A DNA stretch of 64,000 nucleotides from Streptomyces longispororuber (GCF_024448165.1 NZ_JAMOLN010000008.1:33176-97175), one strand, 5' to 3'. Counted from the first letter of the stretch, positions 25,881 to 34,748 are shown. A program made the numbers and translations. The notes: a model not told the origin generated them from the sequence alone.

Positions 25881-26881
25881 CGTGTCCCCCGCTTCGCGTA
25901 TTCCTCCAGCTCGGCGGCCTGTTCCTTGGTGACGATCTGCGGTCCGGTGAGGACCGGCTTGCCGCCGCCGAGCACGTTGGCGTTGTACTTGTAGAGCCAG
26001 AGCAGGTCCACGGCCTCGTAGCCCTGGAGGTAGGGCTGCTGGTCGACGGCGAAGCCGAGGCTGTCGTCCTGGAGGCCCTGGGCGACCTTCTCGTTCAGGT
26101 CGAACGTCTCGATCTCGGCCTTGCTGCCCGCGTCCTGCTTCGCCTTCACGGCGGTGGCGGCGAACGGCGCGCCCAGCGTGACGACGGCGTCGATGGACTT
26201 GTCGGACTGCAGCTTGGCCTCGATGGAGGACTGCACGTCGGGCATGTTGGTGCCCTCGACGTAGAGGTTCGTCATCGTGCCGTCGAACGTCGACTTCGCA
26301 CCGGCGCAGCGCTGCTCGTGCCCGACGTTGCCCTGCTCGTGCAGGACGCAGAGGGCCTTCTTCTTGCCGCGCTTGTTGAGCTCGTCGCCGACGGCCTCAC
26401 CGGCGATCGTCTCGTCCTGGCCGATGTGCGCGAGCGCGCCGAACTTCTTGGACTCCTCGGAGCCCGAGTTCACCGTGATGACCGGGATCCCGGCCTTCTC
26501 GGCGCGGGCCACGGCCGCCTTCATGGCGTCCGGCTTGGCGAGCGTGACGATGATGCCGTCGACCTTCTTGTCGATGGCGGCGTCCACGAGCTGCGCCTGC
26601 TGCTGGGCCTCGTCGCTGTGCGAGTAGAGGAAGTTGATGTTGTCCTTGACCGCCGCCTGCTTGGCGCCGCTCTGGACGATGTCCCAGAAGGTGTCGCCGT
26701 CGCCCGAGTGGGTGATCATGGAGACCGTCCAGCGGGGCGTGTCGACCGCGGCCTTGCCCTGGGCCTGCTGCGCTTTCCTGGCGTCCTCCGCCCGCTTGCC
26801 GCCGGTGCTGCTGCACCCGGCCAGCGTGAGGCCGAGGGCCCCCGCTACGGCGATGCTCACCCAGGTCCGAAACCGTGCCAC
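25877..26881 (-). CDS. Sugar-binding lipoprotein, downstream paralogue
   Basis: A 334-residue periplasmic-binding-protein type 1 (ribose/xylose-like) lipoprotein. Signal sequence with lipobox LTLAGC, then MITHSGDGDTFWDIVQSGAK, DKKVDGIIVTLAKP, GIPVITVNSGSE and FAVDQQPYLQGYEAV, all characteristic of sugar-binding members. Start GTG 26881. It is closely similar along its whole length to the gene just upstream (same motifs, same length, same ending YAKRGTR/YTARGTR), showing tandem duplication. It overlaps the permease gene by ATGA, so it is probably the main binding partner. Ligand unknown. Confidence 0.92.
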   Translation of the reverse strand: MARFRTWVSIAVAGALGLTLAGCSSTGGKRAEDARKAQQAQGKAAVDTPRWTVSMITHSGDGDTFWDIVQSGAKQAAVKDNINFLYSHSDEAQQQAQLVDAAIDKKVDGIIVTLAKPDAMKAAVARAEKAGIPVITVNSGSEESKKFGALAHIGQDETIAGEAVGDELNKRGKKKALCVLHEQGNVGHEQRCAGAKSTFDGTMTNLYVEGTNMPDVQSSIEAKLQSDKSIDAVVTLGAPFAATAVKAKQDAGSKAEIETFDLNEKVAQGLQDDSLGFAVDQQPYLQGYEAVDLLWLYKYNANVLGGGKPVLTGPQIVTKEQAAELEEYAKRGTR

Positions 26882-26944
26882 GAGGCCGTGCCCTTCTTGG
26901 TCTGCTGCGTCGTTCACCGGGATCGGCGGCGAGCCGGTCACGGC

Positions 26945-26982
26945 GGACCGTTTGCCGGTCCTTGGGGACCACTTTGCGGTCC
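26945..26982. promoter_or_regulatory. Two tandem 17-bp palindromes between the duplicated binding-protein genes
   Basis: GGACCG-TTTGC-CGGTCC (26945-26961) and GGACC-ACTTTGC-GGTCC (26966-26982) are near-copies of each other; their centres are 21 bp apart, about two helical turns. As DNA this looks like paired operator sites; as RNA it would give two adjacent stem-loops after the sbp2 stop that could limit or stabilise the downstream message. Confidence 0.6.
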
Positions 26983-27021
26983 CAAACGCACAAGTATGGG
27001 TCACGGGGATCATGCATCCAT

Positions 27022-28026
27022 TCACCGGGTACCGCGCGCGGTGTACTTCTCCAGCTGCGGCACGTCCTTCTCGGTGACGAGGGCGGGGCCGGTGAAGACG
27101 GGCTTTCCGCCGCCGAGGACGTTCGCGTTCGTCTTGTACAGCCACAGTTCGTCGACGGCCAGATAGCCCTGCAGATACGGCTGCTGGTCCACGGCGAAGG
27201 CCACCTCCTTGGCCTTCAGCCGCCGTACGACCTCGGCGTTCAGGTCGAACGTGGCGATCTCCGCCTTGCTGCCGGCGTCGTCCTTCGCCTTCACGGCGAG
27301 CGCCGCGATGGGCGCGCCGAGCGCGACGATCCCGTCGATGGACTTGTCGGCCTGGAGCTTGGCCTCGATGGAGGACTGGGAGCCGGGGGCGTTGGTGCCG
27401 TCCACGTTCAGGTTCTCGACGGTGCCCTTGAACGTCTTGCGCACGCCGTCGCAGCGCTGCTCCAGCGAGACGTTGCCCTGCTCGTGGATGACGCAGAGGA
27501 CCTTCTTCTTGCCCTGGTCCGCCAGCTCGGTGCCGACGGCCTCGCCGGCCACCGACTCCTCCTGGCCGATGTGACTGAGCGCGCCGAACTTCGCCGAGAA
27601 CTCGGAGCCGGAGTTGATGGAGACGACCGGGATGCCGGCCTCCTTCGCCTTGCCGAGGACCGCCTGCATGGCCTGCGGCTTGGCGAGGGTGACGACGATC
27701 CCGTCGACCTTCTTGTCGATCGCCGCCTGGACCAGCTCCGCCTGTCCCTTGGCCTCCTTGTCGTTGGAGTACAGGAACTGGACGTTGTCCTTGGCCGCCG
27801 CCTGCTTGGCGCCGCTCTGCACGATGTCCCAGAAGGTGTCGCCCTCGCCGGAGTGCGTCACCATCGCGATCTTGAGGCGCGGTGTGTTCACGCCCTGGCC
27901 GCCGCCACCGCCGGAGGCGTCCGGTTTGTCCTCGGAGTCCTTGCCGCCCGAGCCACTGCATCCGACGGCGAGGGCGATCACCGCGACGAGGGCCGCGGCC
28001 GTGCGGGCTGTACGCGTCGTGCGCAT
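27022..28026 (-). CDS. Sugar-binding lipoprotein, upstream paralogue
   Basis: A 334-residue sugar-binding protein, first gene of the transporter operon. Signal peptide RTARTAAALVAVIALAVGC with Cys as the lipidation site, a Gly-rich tether (GGGGGQG), and then the two-lobed domain: MVTHSGEGDTFWDIVQSG, DKKVDGIVVTLAKP, GIPVVSINSGSEF, FAVDQQPYLQGYLAVDELW. A GGAGAGG lies before the ATG. It is a full-length, intact paralogue of the next gene. Two receptors for one permease suggest two related ligands or affinities; the family does not identify the sugar. Confidence 0.92.
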   Translation of the reverse strand: MRTTRTARTAAALVAVIALAVGCSGSGGKDSEDKPDASGGGGGQGVNTPRLKIAMVTHSGEGDTFWDIVQSGAKQAAAKDNVQFLYSNDKEAKGQAELVQAAIDKKVDGIVVTLAKPQAMQAVLGKAKEAGIPVVSINSGSEFSAKFGALSHIGQEESVAGEAVGTELADQGKKKVLCVIHEQGNVSLEQRCDGVRKTFKGTVENLNVDGTNAPGSQSSIEAKLQADKSIDGIVALGAPIAALAVKAKDDAGSKAEIATFDLNAEVVRRLKAKEVAFAVDQQPYLQGYLAVDELWLYKTNANVLGGGKPVFTGPALVTEKDVPQLEKYTARGTR

Positions 28027-28069
28027 GGTGGAGCCACCTCTCCTCCGGCCGCCCGGTGCGGCTGGAGGT

Positions 28070-28117
28070 GTTTGTAGCGGGGTCCCACGGCAGCGTCAAT
28101 GAATTTGTCAGAACATT
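28070..28117 (-). promoter_or_regulatory. Promoter and candidate GntR operator for the sugar transporter operon
   Basis: On the minus strand TTGACG (28099-28094), an 18-base spacer and TACAAA (28075-28070) form a HrdB-like promoter. Just upstream of the -35 box is TTCTGACAAATT, i.e. plus-strand TTTGTC (28104-28109) and a degenerate second half-site (28112-28117). The same GACAAA-N3/4-TTGAC arrangement is found upstream of the Gfo/Idh gene at 38 kb. Confidence 0.6.
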
Positions 28118-28150
28118 CGGACGTCGTGCCCGTTCCGTGTCCCGGCGCAC

Positions 28151-28915
28151 TCAGGACCGGACGAGGAGCTGGAACTCGAAGGAGTAGCGGGACGCCCGGT
28201 ACGTGTGGGAGCCGAACTCGACCGCGCGCCCCTTGTCGTCGAACGTGGTCCGCTGCATGGTCAGCAGCGGCGCCCCGGTCGGCTCGCCGAGCCGCTCGCC
28301 CTCCTCGGCCGTGGCGGCACGGGCCCCGACCGACTGGCGGGCGCTGTGCAGCGTGATGCCCGCGGCCCGCATCAGCCGGTACAGGCCGGTGGCCTCCAGC
28401 CGGGCGTCCTCCAGGGCGAGCAGTCCGGTCGGCAGGTGGTTGCAGAGGTACGCGACGGGTTCGCCGTGGGCGAGCCGGAGCCGCTCGATGCGGTGCACGT
28501 CCTCGCCCTCGCCGATCGCCAGGGCGGCGGCGACCTCCGCGGAGGCGGGCACCAGCGTGTTGCCGAGGACCCGGGTCTCGGGCCGCTGCCCGGCCGCCTC
28601 CAGGTCGTCGTAGAGGCTGCTCAGCTCCAGTGGGCGCTTGACCTGGCTGTGCACGACCTGGGTGCCGACGCCGCGGCGCCGCACGAGCAGCCCCTTGTCG
28701 ACGAGGGACTGGATGGCCTGGCGGACGGTGGGCCGGGACAGGCCGAGGCGGCCCGCCAGCTCGATCTCGTTGCCGAGCAGGCTGCCCGGGGTCAGCGCGC
28801 CGCGCTCGATCGCCGCCTCCAGCTGCTGGGAGAGCTGGAAGTACAGCGGGACCGGGCTGCTGCGGTCGACGCTGAGTTCGAGGTGGGAGGTCGGGTCGGC
28901 TACGGGTTTGGCCAC
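28151..28915 (-). CDS. GntR/HutC-family transcriptional regulator with UTRA ligand domain
   Basis: A 254-residue regulator. The winged HTH spans about residues 15-85 (VPLYFQLSQQLEAAIERG, LAGRLGLSRPTVRQAIQSL, LLVRRRGVGTQVV). The C-terminal UTRA domain (residues ~105-250; IERLRLAHGEPVAYLCNHLP, LHSARQSVGARAA, LLTMQRTTFDDKGRAVEFG) binds small effectors, often sugar phosphates. Start GTG 28915 is six bases after TAATCT on the minus strand with no ribosome binding site, suggesting a leaderless message. It is encoded just before the sugar transporter operon and probably controls it through TTTGTC-type sites; the effector is unknown. Confidence 0.92.
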   Translation of the reverse strand: MAKPVADPTSHLELSVDRSSPVPLYFQLSQQLEAAIERGALTPGSLLGNEIELAGRLGLSRPTVRQAIQSLVDKGLLVRRRGVGTQVVHSQVKRPLELSSLYDDLEAAGQRPETRVLGNTLVPASAEVAAALAIGEGEDVHRIERLRLAHGEPVAYLCNHLPTGLLALEDARLEATGLYRLMRAAGITLHSARQSVGARAATAEEGERLGEPTGAPLLTMQRTTFDDKGRAVEFGSHTYRASRYSFEFQLLVRS

Positions 28916-28963
28916 GGGGCGAGATTAGCGGCGGGAGAAGTTGACGGGAAGTCCGGAAGTTCG

Positions 28964-28977
28964 ATTGTCCGGACAAA
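28964..28977. promoter_or_regulatory. Candidate GntR operator upstream of the gntR gene
   Basis: TTGTCCGGACAA (28965-28976) is a perfect 12-bp palindrome located between the gntR start and the stop codon of the ABC ATPase at 28978. Read on the minus strand it is TTTGTC-CG-GACAAT, 11 of 12 conserved positions identical to the site at 38029-38042. Confidence 0.62.
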
Positions 28978-29976
28978 TCAGAGCCCGGCGGGGGCGACGT
29001 CGTCCGTGTGCAGCCAGCAGCGGGCCTCGTGTCCCGCGCCGCCGACGGCCACCACGGGCGGCGCCTGCCCGCAGCGGTCGGTGGCGAAGGGGCAGCGGGC
29101 GCGGAACCGGCAGCCGCCGCCGTCCCTCGCCGCCTCCCGCAGCTCGGCCGTGCGGGTGCCGCGCGCCGCGAGCCGGGCGGCCCTGGCCTCGCGGGCCCGC
29201 TCCCGTGACCCGGCGGCGCCCGGTGCGGCGGACGCGAGGAGCCGGGTGTAGGGGTGCCGGGGGCGCAGGATGACCTCGTCGCTGGGGCCCCGCTCGACGA
29301 TCTGGCCGCGGTACATGACCATCACGTCGGCCGCGAAGTGCCGGGCGGTGGCCAGGTCGTGGGTGACGTAGAGGAGAGCGAGCCGGCGCTCCTCCTTCAG
29401 CCGGTCGAGCAGACCGAGGATCTCCAGGCGGATGGAGACGTCGAGCATGGAGACGGGCTCGTCGGCCAGGAGGACGGCGGGCCCGGGTGCCAGCGCCCGG
29501 GCGATGGCGACGCGCTGGCGCTGGCCGCCGGAGAGTTCGTGGGGCCTTCGGCGGGCGATGTCGGCGGCCGGGGCGAGGTTGACCGAGTCGAGCAGGGCCT
29601 CGGTGCGCGCGTCGACGTCGGCGCGGGTCGCCCGGCCGCTGACCAGGAGCGGCCTGCGCAGGTGGTGGCCGACGGTGTGTGCGGGGTTGAGGGAGGCGAA
29701 GGGGTCCTGGAACACCATCTGTACGGTGCGGCGGTACGCGGCGTCGCGGGTGCGCTCCGCGCCGCCGAGCCGCACCCGTCCCCCGCTGGGCGCGACGAGG
29801 CGCGACAGGGCGCGCACCACGGTCGACTTCCCGCTGCCGCTCTCGCCGACCAGGGCGAGGGTGTGGCCGGGGTGCAGGGCGAAGGTGACCTCGTCGACGG
29901 CGCGCAGCGGCGTGGTGCCGCGCCGTTTGAAGTCGACGGTGAGCCGGTCGACCTCCAGGGCGGGTGAGGCGTTCAC
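28978..29976 (-). CDS. Oligopeptide/oligosaccharide ABC transporter ATPase, DppF/OppF type
   Basis: A 332-residue ATPase of the peptide/nickel family. Walker A GESGSGKSTVVRAL, signature [16 protein letters not shown], Walker B VLLADEPVSMLD and switch His in YVTHDLATARHFA. The C-terminal oligopeptide-transporter motif includes the Cys-rich region CRFRARCPFATDRCG, which binds an iron-sulfur cluster in some relatives. It overlaps the upstream ATPase gene by ATGA. Last gene of a five-gene importer operon; its stop codon directly abuts the GntR palindrome. Confidence 0.9.
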   Translation of the reverse strand: MNASPALEVDRLTVDFKRRGTTPLRAVDEVTFALHPGHTLALVGESGSGKSTVVRALSRLVAPSGGRVRLGGAERTRDAAYRRTVQMVFQDPFASLNPAHTVGHHLRRPLLVSGRATRADVDARTEALLDSVNLAPAADIARRRPHELSGGQRQRVAIARALAPGPAVLLADEPVSMLDVSIRLEILGLLDRLKEERRLALLYVTHDLATARHFAADVMVMYRGQIVERGPSDEVILRPRHPYTRLLASAAPGAAGSRERAREARAARLAARGTRTAELREAARDGGGCRFRARCPFATDRCGQAPPVVAVGGAGHEARCWLHTDDVAPAGL

Positions 29977-31079
29977 CGGTATCTCCCTTCGGACGAGGAC
30001 GAGGACGAGGGGGGCGCGCCTTCAGGGGCGCGGACGGTGTCGGTGTGCGGCTCCGCCGCGTGGGCGCGGGCAGCCACGTCGGACGGCGGCGCGGCGGCGT
30101 CTCCCCCGCCCGGCAGGTGACAGGCCACCGCCGACGACCCGGCACCCGCCGGCTCCGGCCGCTCCACCCGGCACCGCTCCATCACGGACTCGCACCGCGG
30201 GGCGAACGCACACCCCGCCTCCGCCACCCGCAGGTCCGGCGGCTGCCCCGGAATCCCGCGCAGGTCCCGCCGCTCCCCGGTGAGCGCGGGAAACGACCGC
30301 AACAAGCCCCGCGTATAGGGATGGGCGGCGCCGCCCGCGGCGACGGTCGCCGTGTCGGCGTACTCCACCACCCGCCCCGCGTACATCACGGCCAGCCGGT
30401 CACTGATCTCCAGGAGCAGGTTCAGGTCGTGCGTGATGAAGACGACGGCGAAGCCGAGCCGCTCCCGCAGCTGCTCGATCTCGTCGAGGATCTCGCGCTG
30501 CACGACCACGTCGAGCGCCGTCGTCGGCTCGTCCATGATGACGACGTCGGGTTCGAGGGCGAGCGCCATCGCGATGGCGACGCGCTGGCGCATCCCGCCG
30601 GACAGCTCGTGCGGATGCGACCGCAGCCGCCCCGCGTCGATGCCGACCAGCTCCAGCAACTCCCCGCCCCGGGCCCGCCGTTGCGTCGCGGACAGCCCGG
30701 GCCGGTGCGCCCGGAAAACGTCGTCGAACTGGCGGCCCACCGTGGTCACCGGATTGAGCGCGTTCATGGCGCTCTGGAAGACCATGGCGAGGCGCGTCCA
30801 GCGCACGGCCCGCAGCGCGTCCCGGTCGAGGGCGTACAGGTCGTCGCCGTCCAGCGTCACCGTGCCGCCGGCCAGCCGGCCCGGCGGTTGCAGCAGCCGG
30901 GCGAGTGCGTACGCGAGGGTGGACTTGCCGCAGCCCGACTCCCCCGCGATGCCGAGGAGTTCGCCGCGGCGCAGCTCCAGGGAGACGTCGCGCACGGCGC
31001 GGGTGGGGCGGCCGTCGCCGGAGTCGTAGACGACGTCCACGTGCTCGGCGGCGAGGATCACATCGGACGGCGGCGTCAT
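29973..31079 (-). CDS. Oligopeptide/oligosaccharide ABC transporter ATPase, DppD/OppD type
   Basis: A 368-residue ATPase. Walker A GESGCGKSTLAYAL, signature ELSGGMRQRVAIAMAL, Walker B VVIMDEPTTALDVV and switch His in FITHDLNLLLEIS. The C-terminal cysteine motif (CAFAPRCESVMERC) is present. A low-complexity serine/glutamate tail (SSSSSSEGRYR) is unusual. ATGA overlaps link it to the permease upstream and the second ATPase downstream. Confidence 0.9.
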   Translation of the reverse strand: MTPPSDVILAAEHVDVVYDSGDGRPTRAVRDVSLELRRGELLGIAGESGCGKSTLAYALARLLQPPGRLAGGTVTLDGDDLYALDRDALRAVRWTRLAMVFQSAMNALNPVTTVGRQFDDVFRAHRPGLSATQRRARGGELLELVGIDAGRLRSHPHELSGGMRQRVAIAMALALEPDVVIMDEPTTALDVVVQREILDEIEQLRERLGFAVVFITHDLNLLLEISDRLAVMYAGRVVEYADTATVAAGGAAHPYTRGLLRSFPALTGERRDLRGIPGQPPDLRVAEAGCAFAPRCESVMERCRVERPEPAGAGSSAVACHLPGGGDAAAPPSDVAARAHAAEPHTDTVRAPEGAPPSSSSSSEGRYR

Positions 31080-31957
31080 CGGGGCCTCCGCGCGCGCAGT
31101 CGGGGGTCGAGGATCTCGTCGAGCCCGAAGCTGATCAGGGAGAGGGCCGCGCCGAGCACGGCGATGGCGAGGCCCGGCGGGACGAACCACCACCAGGAGC
31201 CGCCCGCGAGCGCCTCCGCGTTCTGCGCGAAGTAGAGCATCGTGCCCCAGGTGAGGTTGGCCGGGTCGTCCAGGCCGAGGAAGGCGAGCGAGGCCTGGGT
31301 GAGCACCGCGAAGATCACGGCGAAGATGAACTGCGAGACGATGATGGCGAGTTCGTTGGGGAGGATCTCGACGAGGACGATCCGGCGCCGGCTCTCGCCG
31401 TAGAGCCGCGCCGCCAGGACGTAGTCCCGGGTCCGCAGCGACAGCGTCTGGGCGCGCAGCACCCGCGCCGACGCCGCCCACGTCGTCAGGGCGATGACGA
31501 GGATCGTGGACGCGGTGCCCGCGCCGACGTACGCGGCGACGACGATGACGAGCGGCAGACCGGGGACGACGAGGAAGACGTTGCTGAGGAGCGACAGGGC
31601 CTCGTCGGTGAGGCCGCCCGCGAAGCCGCCGCCGATGCCGACGACGACCGAGACGGCCGTGGCGACCAGGGCCGCCGCGCCGCCGATGAGCAGGGTGCCG
31701 CGGGTGGCGACGACGAACTGGGCGAAGACGTCCTGGCCGGTCTGGGTGGTGCCCAGCCAGTGGGTGGCGGACGGCGACCGGGTCAGGTCGGGGCCGATCT
31801 CGTTCGGGTCGCCTAGGAACAGCGGGCCGAGCAGGGCCGTCAGGACGAGTACCGCCAGGACGCCGAGGCCGATCCGCAGCCGGCGCGAGCGCAGGGCCGC
31901 GCGGAGCCGGCCGGCCCGGGGTGCGGGCGCGGCGAGCGCGGTGACGGGCGCGGTCAT
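31076..31957 (-). CDS. Oligopeptide/oligosaccharide ABC transporter permease, DppC type
   Basis: A 293-residue permease. The N-terminal polar stretch and first helix (IGLGVLAVLVLTALLGPLFL), a periplasmic loop ending HWLGTTQTGQDVFAQ, and the BPD_transp_1 core with the EAA motif (LYGESRRRIVLVEILPNE) are all seen. It pairs with the DppB-type permease. ATGA overlaps at both ends indicate tight coupling. Confidence 0.9.
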   Translation of the reverse strand: MTAPVTALAAPAPRAGRLRAALRSRRLRIGLGVLAVLVLTALLGPLFLGDPNEIGPDLTRSPSATHWLGTTQTGQDVFAQFVVATRGTLLIGGAAALVATAVSVVVGIGGGFAGGLTDEALSLLSNVFLVVPGLPLVIVVAAYVGAGTASTILVIALTTWAASARVLRAQTLSLRTRDYVLAARLYGESRRRIVLVEILPNELAIIVSQFIFAVIFAVLTQASLAFLGLDDPANLTWGTMLYFAQNAEALAGGSWWWFVPPGLAIAVLGAALSLISFGLDEILDPRLRARRPR

Positions 31958-32943
31958 GAGGCGGCCTGCCGGGTGCGCGGGTCGATGACGGCGTACACGA
32001 GGTCGACGAGGAAGTTCGCGGCGAGTACCGCGAAGGTGATCATCAGGAAGACCGCCTGCATGAGGGGGTAGTCGTTGTTGGTGACGGCCTGGAGCATCGT
32101 GTAGCCCATGCCGGGATAGGAGAAGACGATCTCCATCACGAGCGAGCCGCTGACGATGAAGCCGAGGGTGATCGCGAATCCGGCGACCGAGGGCAGGACC
32201 GCGTTGCGGGCGGCGTAGCCGATCATCACCGTACGGGGGCGCAGGCCCTTCGCCTCGGCGGCGATCACGTAGTCCTCGGCCAGGGTCGACACCATCATGT
32301 TGCGCATGCCGAGCATCCAGCCGCCGACCGAGCTGAGCACGATGGTGACGGCGGGCAGGATGCCGTGCTCGACGGCGGAGCCGAGGAAGGCGCCGCTGAA
32401 TCCGATGTCGTACGTCTCGTCGTAGCCGCCGCCCTGCGGCAGCAACGGCCAGACCTGGCTGGTCAGATAGAGCAGGAGCAGGGCCACCCAGAAGTAGGGG
32501 ACGGCCGCCAGGAACGTCGCCGACGGGATCAGCGCGTCGAGCCGGCCGCCGCGGCGCCAGCCGGCGAGCGTGCCGAGGGTGATGCCGAGGACGACGCTGA
32601 GCAGGGTCGCCATGCCGACGAGGACGAGGGTCCAGGGCACGGCCTGCCGGACGACGTCGCCGACCGGGGTCGGGAAGTAGGTGATGGACAGGCCGAAGTC
32701 GAGGTGCAGGAGGGAGCCGAGGTACTCGCCGTACTGCTGGGCGAGGTTGCCGTCGCCGAGGCCGAGCATGGCCCGCAGCGACTCCTCCTGTCCGCTGGTG
32801 ACGGATCCGCCGACGCCCTGCATGCGGGCGAGCATCAGCTGGACGGGATCGCCCGGGATCAGCCGCGGCAGCAGGAAGTTGAGGGTGACCGCGAGCCAGG
32901 CGGCGATCGCGTAGAAGCCGAGCTTGCGCAGGATGTGACGCAT
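31954..32943 (-). CDS. Oligopeptide/oligosaccharide ABC transporter permease, DppB type
   Basis: A 329-residue permease with the family N-terminus (NFLLPRLIPGDPVQLMLAR), a large loop between helix 1 and 2 (LRAMLGLGDGNLAQQYGEYL), and five more helices; the EAA-like loop is AAEAKGLRPRTVMIGYAARNAVLP. The sequence features match sugar-transporting members of this family as well as peptide ones, so the substrate cannot be read from it. Confidence 0.9.
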   Translation of the reverse strand: MRHILRKLGFYAIAAWLAVTLNFLLPRLIPGDPVQLMLARMQGVGGSVTSGQEESLRAMLGLGDGNLAQQYGEYLGSLLHLDFGLSITYFPTPVGDVVRQAVPWTLVLVGMATLLSVVLGITLGTLAGWRRGGRLDALIPSATFLAAVPYFWVALLLLYLTSQVWPLLPQGGGYDETYDIGFSGAFLGSAVEHGILPAVTIVLSSVGGWMLGMRNMMVSTLAEDYVIAAEAKGLRPRTVMIGYAARNAVLPSVAGFAITLGFIVSGSLVMEIVFSYPGMGYTMLQAVTNNDYPLMQAVFLMITFAVLAANFLVDLVYAVIDPRTRQAAS

Positions 32944-32953
32944 GGCCGCGGCC

Positions 32954-34642
32954 CTACTTCGACGACGTGGCCGGCTTGAGGCGGGCGGCGACCCAGCCGC
33001 CGTCCGGGTCGAGCCAGACGGAGGGGGCGGCGTAGAGCTTGTCCTCGGTGGGGTAGCCGGTGACGTTGTTGCCGTTGAACTCGGCCTCGTTCTGCGCGGC
33101 GAACAGCGGGATCAGCGGCATGCCGTCGATGAACTCCCGCTGGATCGTGTAGTAGTGCGGCTTCTGCTTCGCCAGGTCGGTGGTGTCGGCGATCGCGGCG
33201 AGGGCCTTGTCGACGGTCGGGTTCCGGTAGCGGCCGTAGTTGCCGACGTTGGTGGTCTTGCCGATGGCGGGGGCGATCGCGCTGTCGAGGAGCTGGTCGT
33301 AGTAGGCGCGCGGGTCGGGCGTGTATCCGTAGTTGGAGAGCAGGAGCTGGAAGCGGCCGGTGGACTGGGCGTTGGCGAACTGCGCGTAGGCGACCGCCTT
33401 GATGTTGAGCTCGATGCCCGCCTTCTTGAGCTGCTGCTTGGCCATCTGGGCGACGCTGATGTAGTCGGTCCAGCCGGAGACGAGCGTGAGGTCGAGGCTG
33501 AGCTTCTTGCCGTCCTTGGTCCAGTTGCCGCCGCTCTTCTCGTACCCGGCGGCCTTCATGTGCGCGTCGACCTTGTCCTGGCCGGTCTCGAACGTCGCGT
33601 CCTTGAGGGACGGGTCGAGGACCGATTCGAAGTTGGGGCGGAGCAGGGCCGTCGGGCTGATGGCGGGGGCCTGGCCGTCGTAGACGCTCTTGCTCATGAA
33701 GTCGCGGTCGAGGGCGGCGCTGATCGCCTTGCGGACGTCGGGGTCGGCGGTGGGGCCCTGGGCGGCGTTCGGCACGAAGTAGGTGACCGCGAGGGGGATG
33801 TTGACGAGAGCGAACTTGGGGTTCTTGTCGAGGTAGTTCTTCTTGATGTCGGGGATGAAGCCGCCCGCCCAGTCGGTGCGGCCCGAACTGATCGCCGCCG
33901 TCGCGGCGTTGTTGCCGCTGAAGGAGAGGTAGCGCATCGTCTTGAAGCCGGGCAGGCCCTTGATGTAGTAGTCGTCGCGCGCGGTGAGGTCGAGGGTGGT
34001 GCCCTTGACGGACTTCACCTTCCAGGGGCCGGTGCCGACGGGGTCGGTGTTGAGGTCGGTCTTCTTCTTGCTGTCCGGGATCTTCGACCAGATGTGCTTC
34101 GGCAGCATCTTCAGCTTGCCGAGGATGAAGTACTCCTTGGTGTACGCCGGTTGGGAGAAGGTGAGGCGTACGGAGTTCTTGCCGCTCGTGGTGATCGTGT
34201 CGAGCGGGAGGGCGAACTGGTTGAGCTCCTCGTTGTCCTTGGCGATCCGGAAGGTGTACGCCACGTCGTCGGCGGTGAACGGCTTGCCGTCGTTCCAGGT
34301 GACGCCCGAACGCAGGGTGATGGTCAGGGACTTGCCGGAGTCGCCCCACTTGTAGGCGGTGCCGAGCCAGTCGTCGACCTCGCCCGCCTTGGCGGCGTTG
34401 AAGTGGAACAGCGGCTCGTAGATCATCCCGTGGGTCGCCTGGAGGGGCTGGGGCGCGAACGGGTTGAAGTTGCGGACGAAGTTGCCGGTGGAGCCGGTCG
34501 ACACGGTGAGCACACCGCCGCGGCCTGCGCCGCCGTCGTCGCCCCCGCCGCCGCAGGCGGCCAGTGAGGCGGAGAGGAGGAGGGCCGTTCCCGCGGCGAC
34601 GATGCGACGGCGGCTCGGCGGGGAGGGTGGGGCGGCAGTCAT
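32954..34642 (-). CDS. Family-5 extracellular solute-binding lipoprotein
   Basis: A 562-residue SBP_bac_5 lipoprotein, receptor of the importer. A basic N-terminus with lipobox ASLAAC is followed by a Gly/Asp-rich tether. The start of lobe 1 reads RNFNPFAPQPLQATHGMIYE; other landmarks are SGVTWNDGKPFTADDVAYTF, AISAALDRDFM and FIDGMPLIPLFAAQNE. Although the family is named for peptides, members from several bacteria bind cello-, manno- or chito-oligosaccharides. Location opposite a LacI repressor and a GH5-type glycosidase makes an oligosaccharide the better guess here. Confidence 0.9.
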   Translation of the reverse strand: MTAAPPSPPSRRRIVAAGTALLLSASLAACGGGGDDGGAGRGGVLTVSTGSTGNFVRNFNPFAPQPLQATHGMIYEPLFHFNAAKAGEVDDWLGTAYKWGDSGKSLTITLRSGVTWNDGKPFTADDVAYTFRIAKDNEELNQFALPLDTITTSGKNSVRLTFSQPAYTKEYFILGKLKMLPKHIWSKIPDSKKKTDLNTDPVGTGPWKVKSVKGTTLDLTARDDYYIKGLPGFKTMRYLSFSGNNAATAAISSGRTDWAGGFIPDIKKNYLDKNPKFALVNIPLAVTYFVPNAAQGPTADPDVRKAISAALDRDFMSKSVYDGQAPAISPTALLRPNFESVLDPSLKDATFETGQDKVDAHMKAAGYEKSGGNWTKDGKKLSLDLTLVSGWTDYISVAQMAKQQLKKAGIELNIKAVAYAQFANAQSTGRFQLLLSNYGYTPDPRAYYDQLLDSAIAPAIGKTTNVGNYGRYRNPTVDKALAAIADTTDLAKQKPHYYTIQREFIDGMPLIPLFAAQNEAEFNGNNVTGYPTEDKLYAAPSVWLDPDGGWVAARLKPATSSK

Positions 34643-34748
34643 GACGGATTCCCTTGCTCTCGCTGTGGCACAGGGTGCTAAGGGGGTGCTGTGGGGGTGC
34701 TCGTGGAGCGCTGCCGCATTCGGTGGTCCGCGCACCGTCGGCGCCGTG

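Noticed and set aside
26882..28150. In-frame upstream extension of the downstream sugar-binding protein gene
   Set aside because: The extension is antisense-like, Arg/Gly-rich and runs through the upstream paralogue; GTG 26881 gives a proper signal peptide.
28978..34642. Dipeptide importer annotation at face value
   Set aside because: Family motifs alone allow peptides or sugars, and the LacI and glycosidase neighbours favour a sugar; kept as an open substrate rather than a peptide call.
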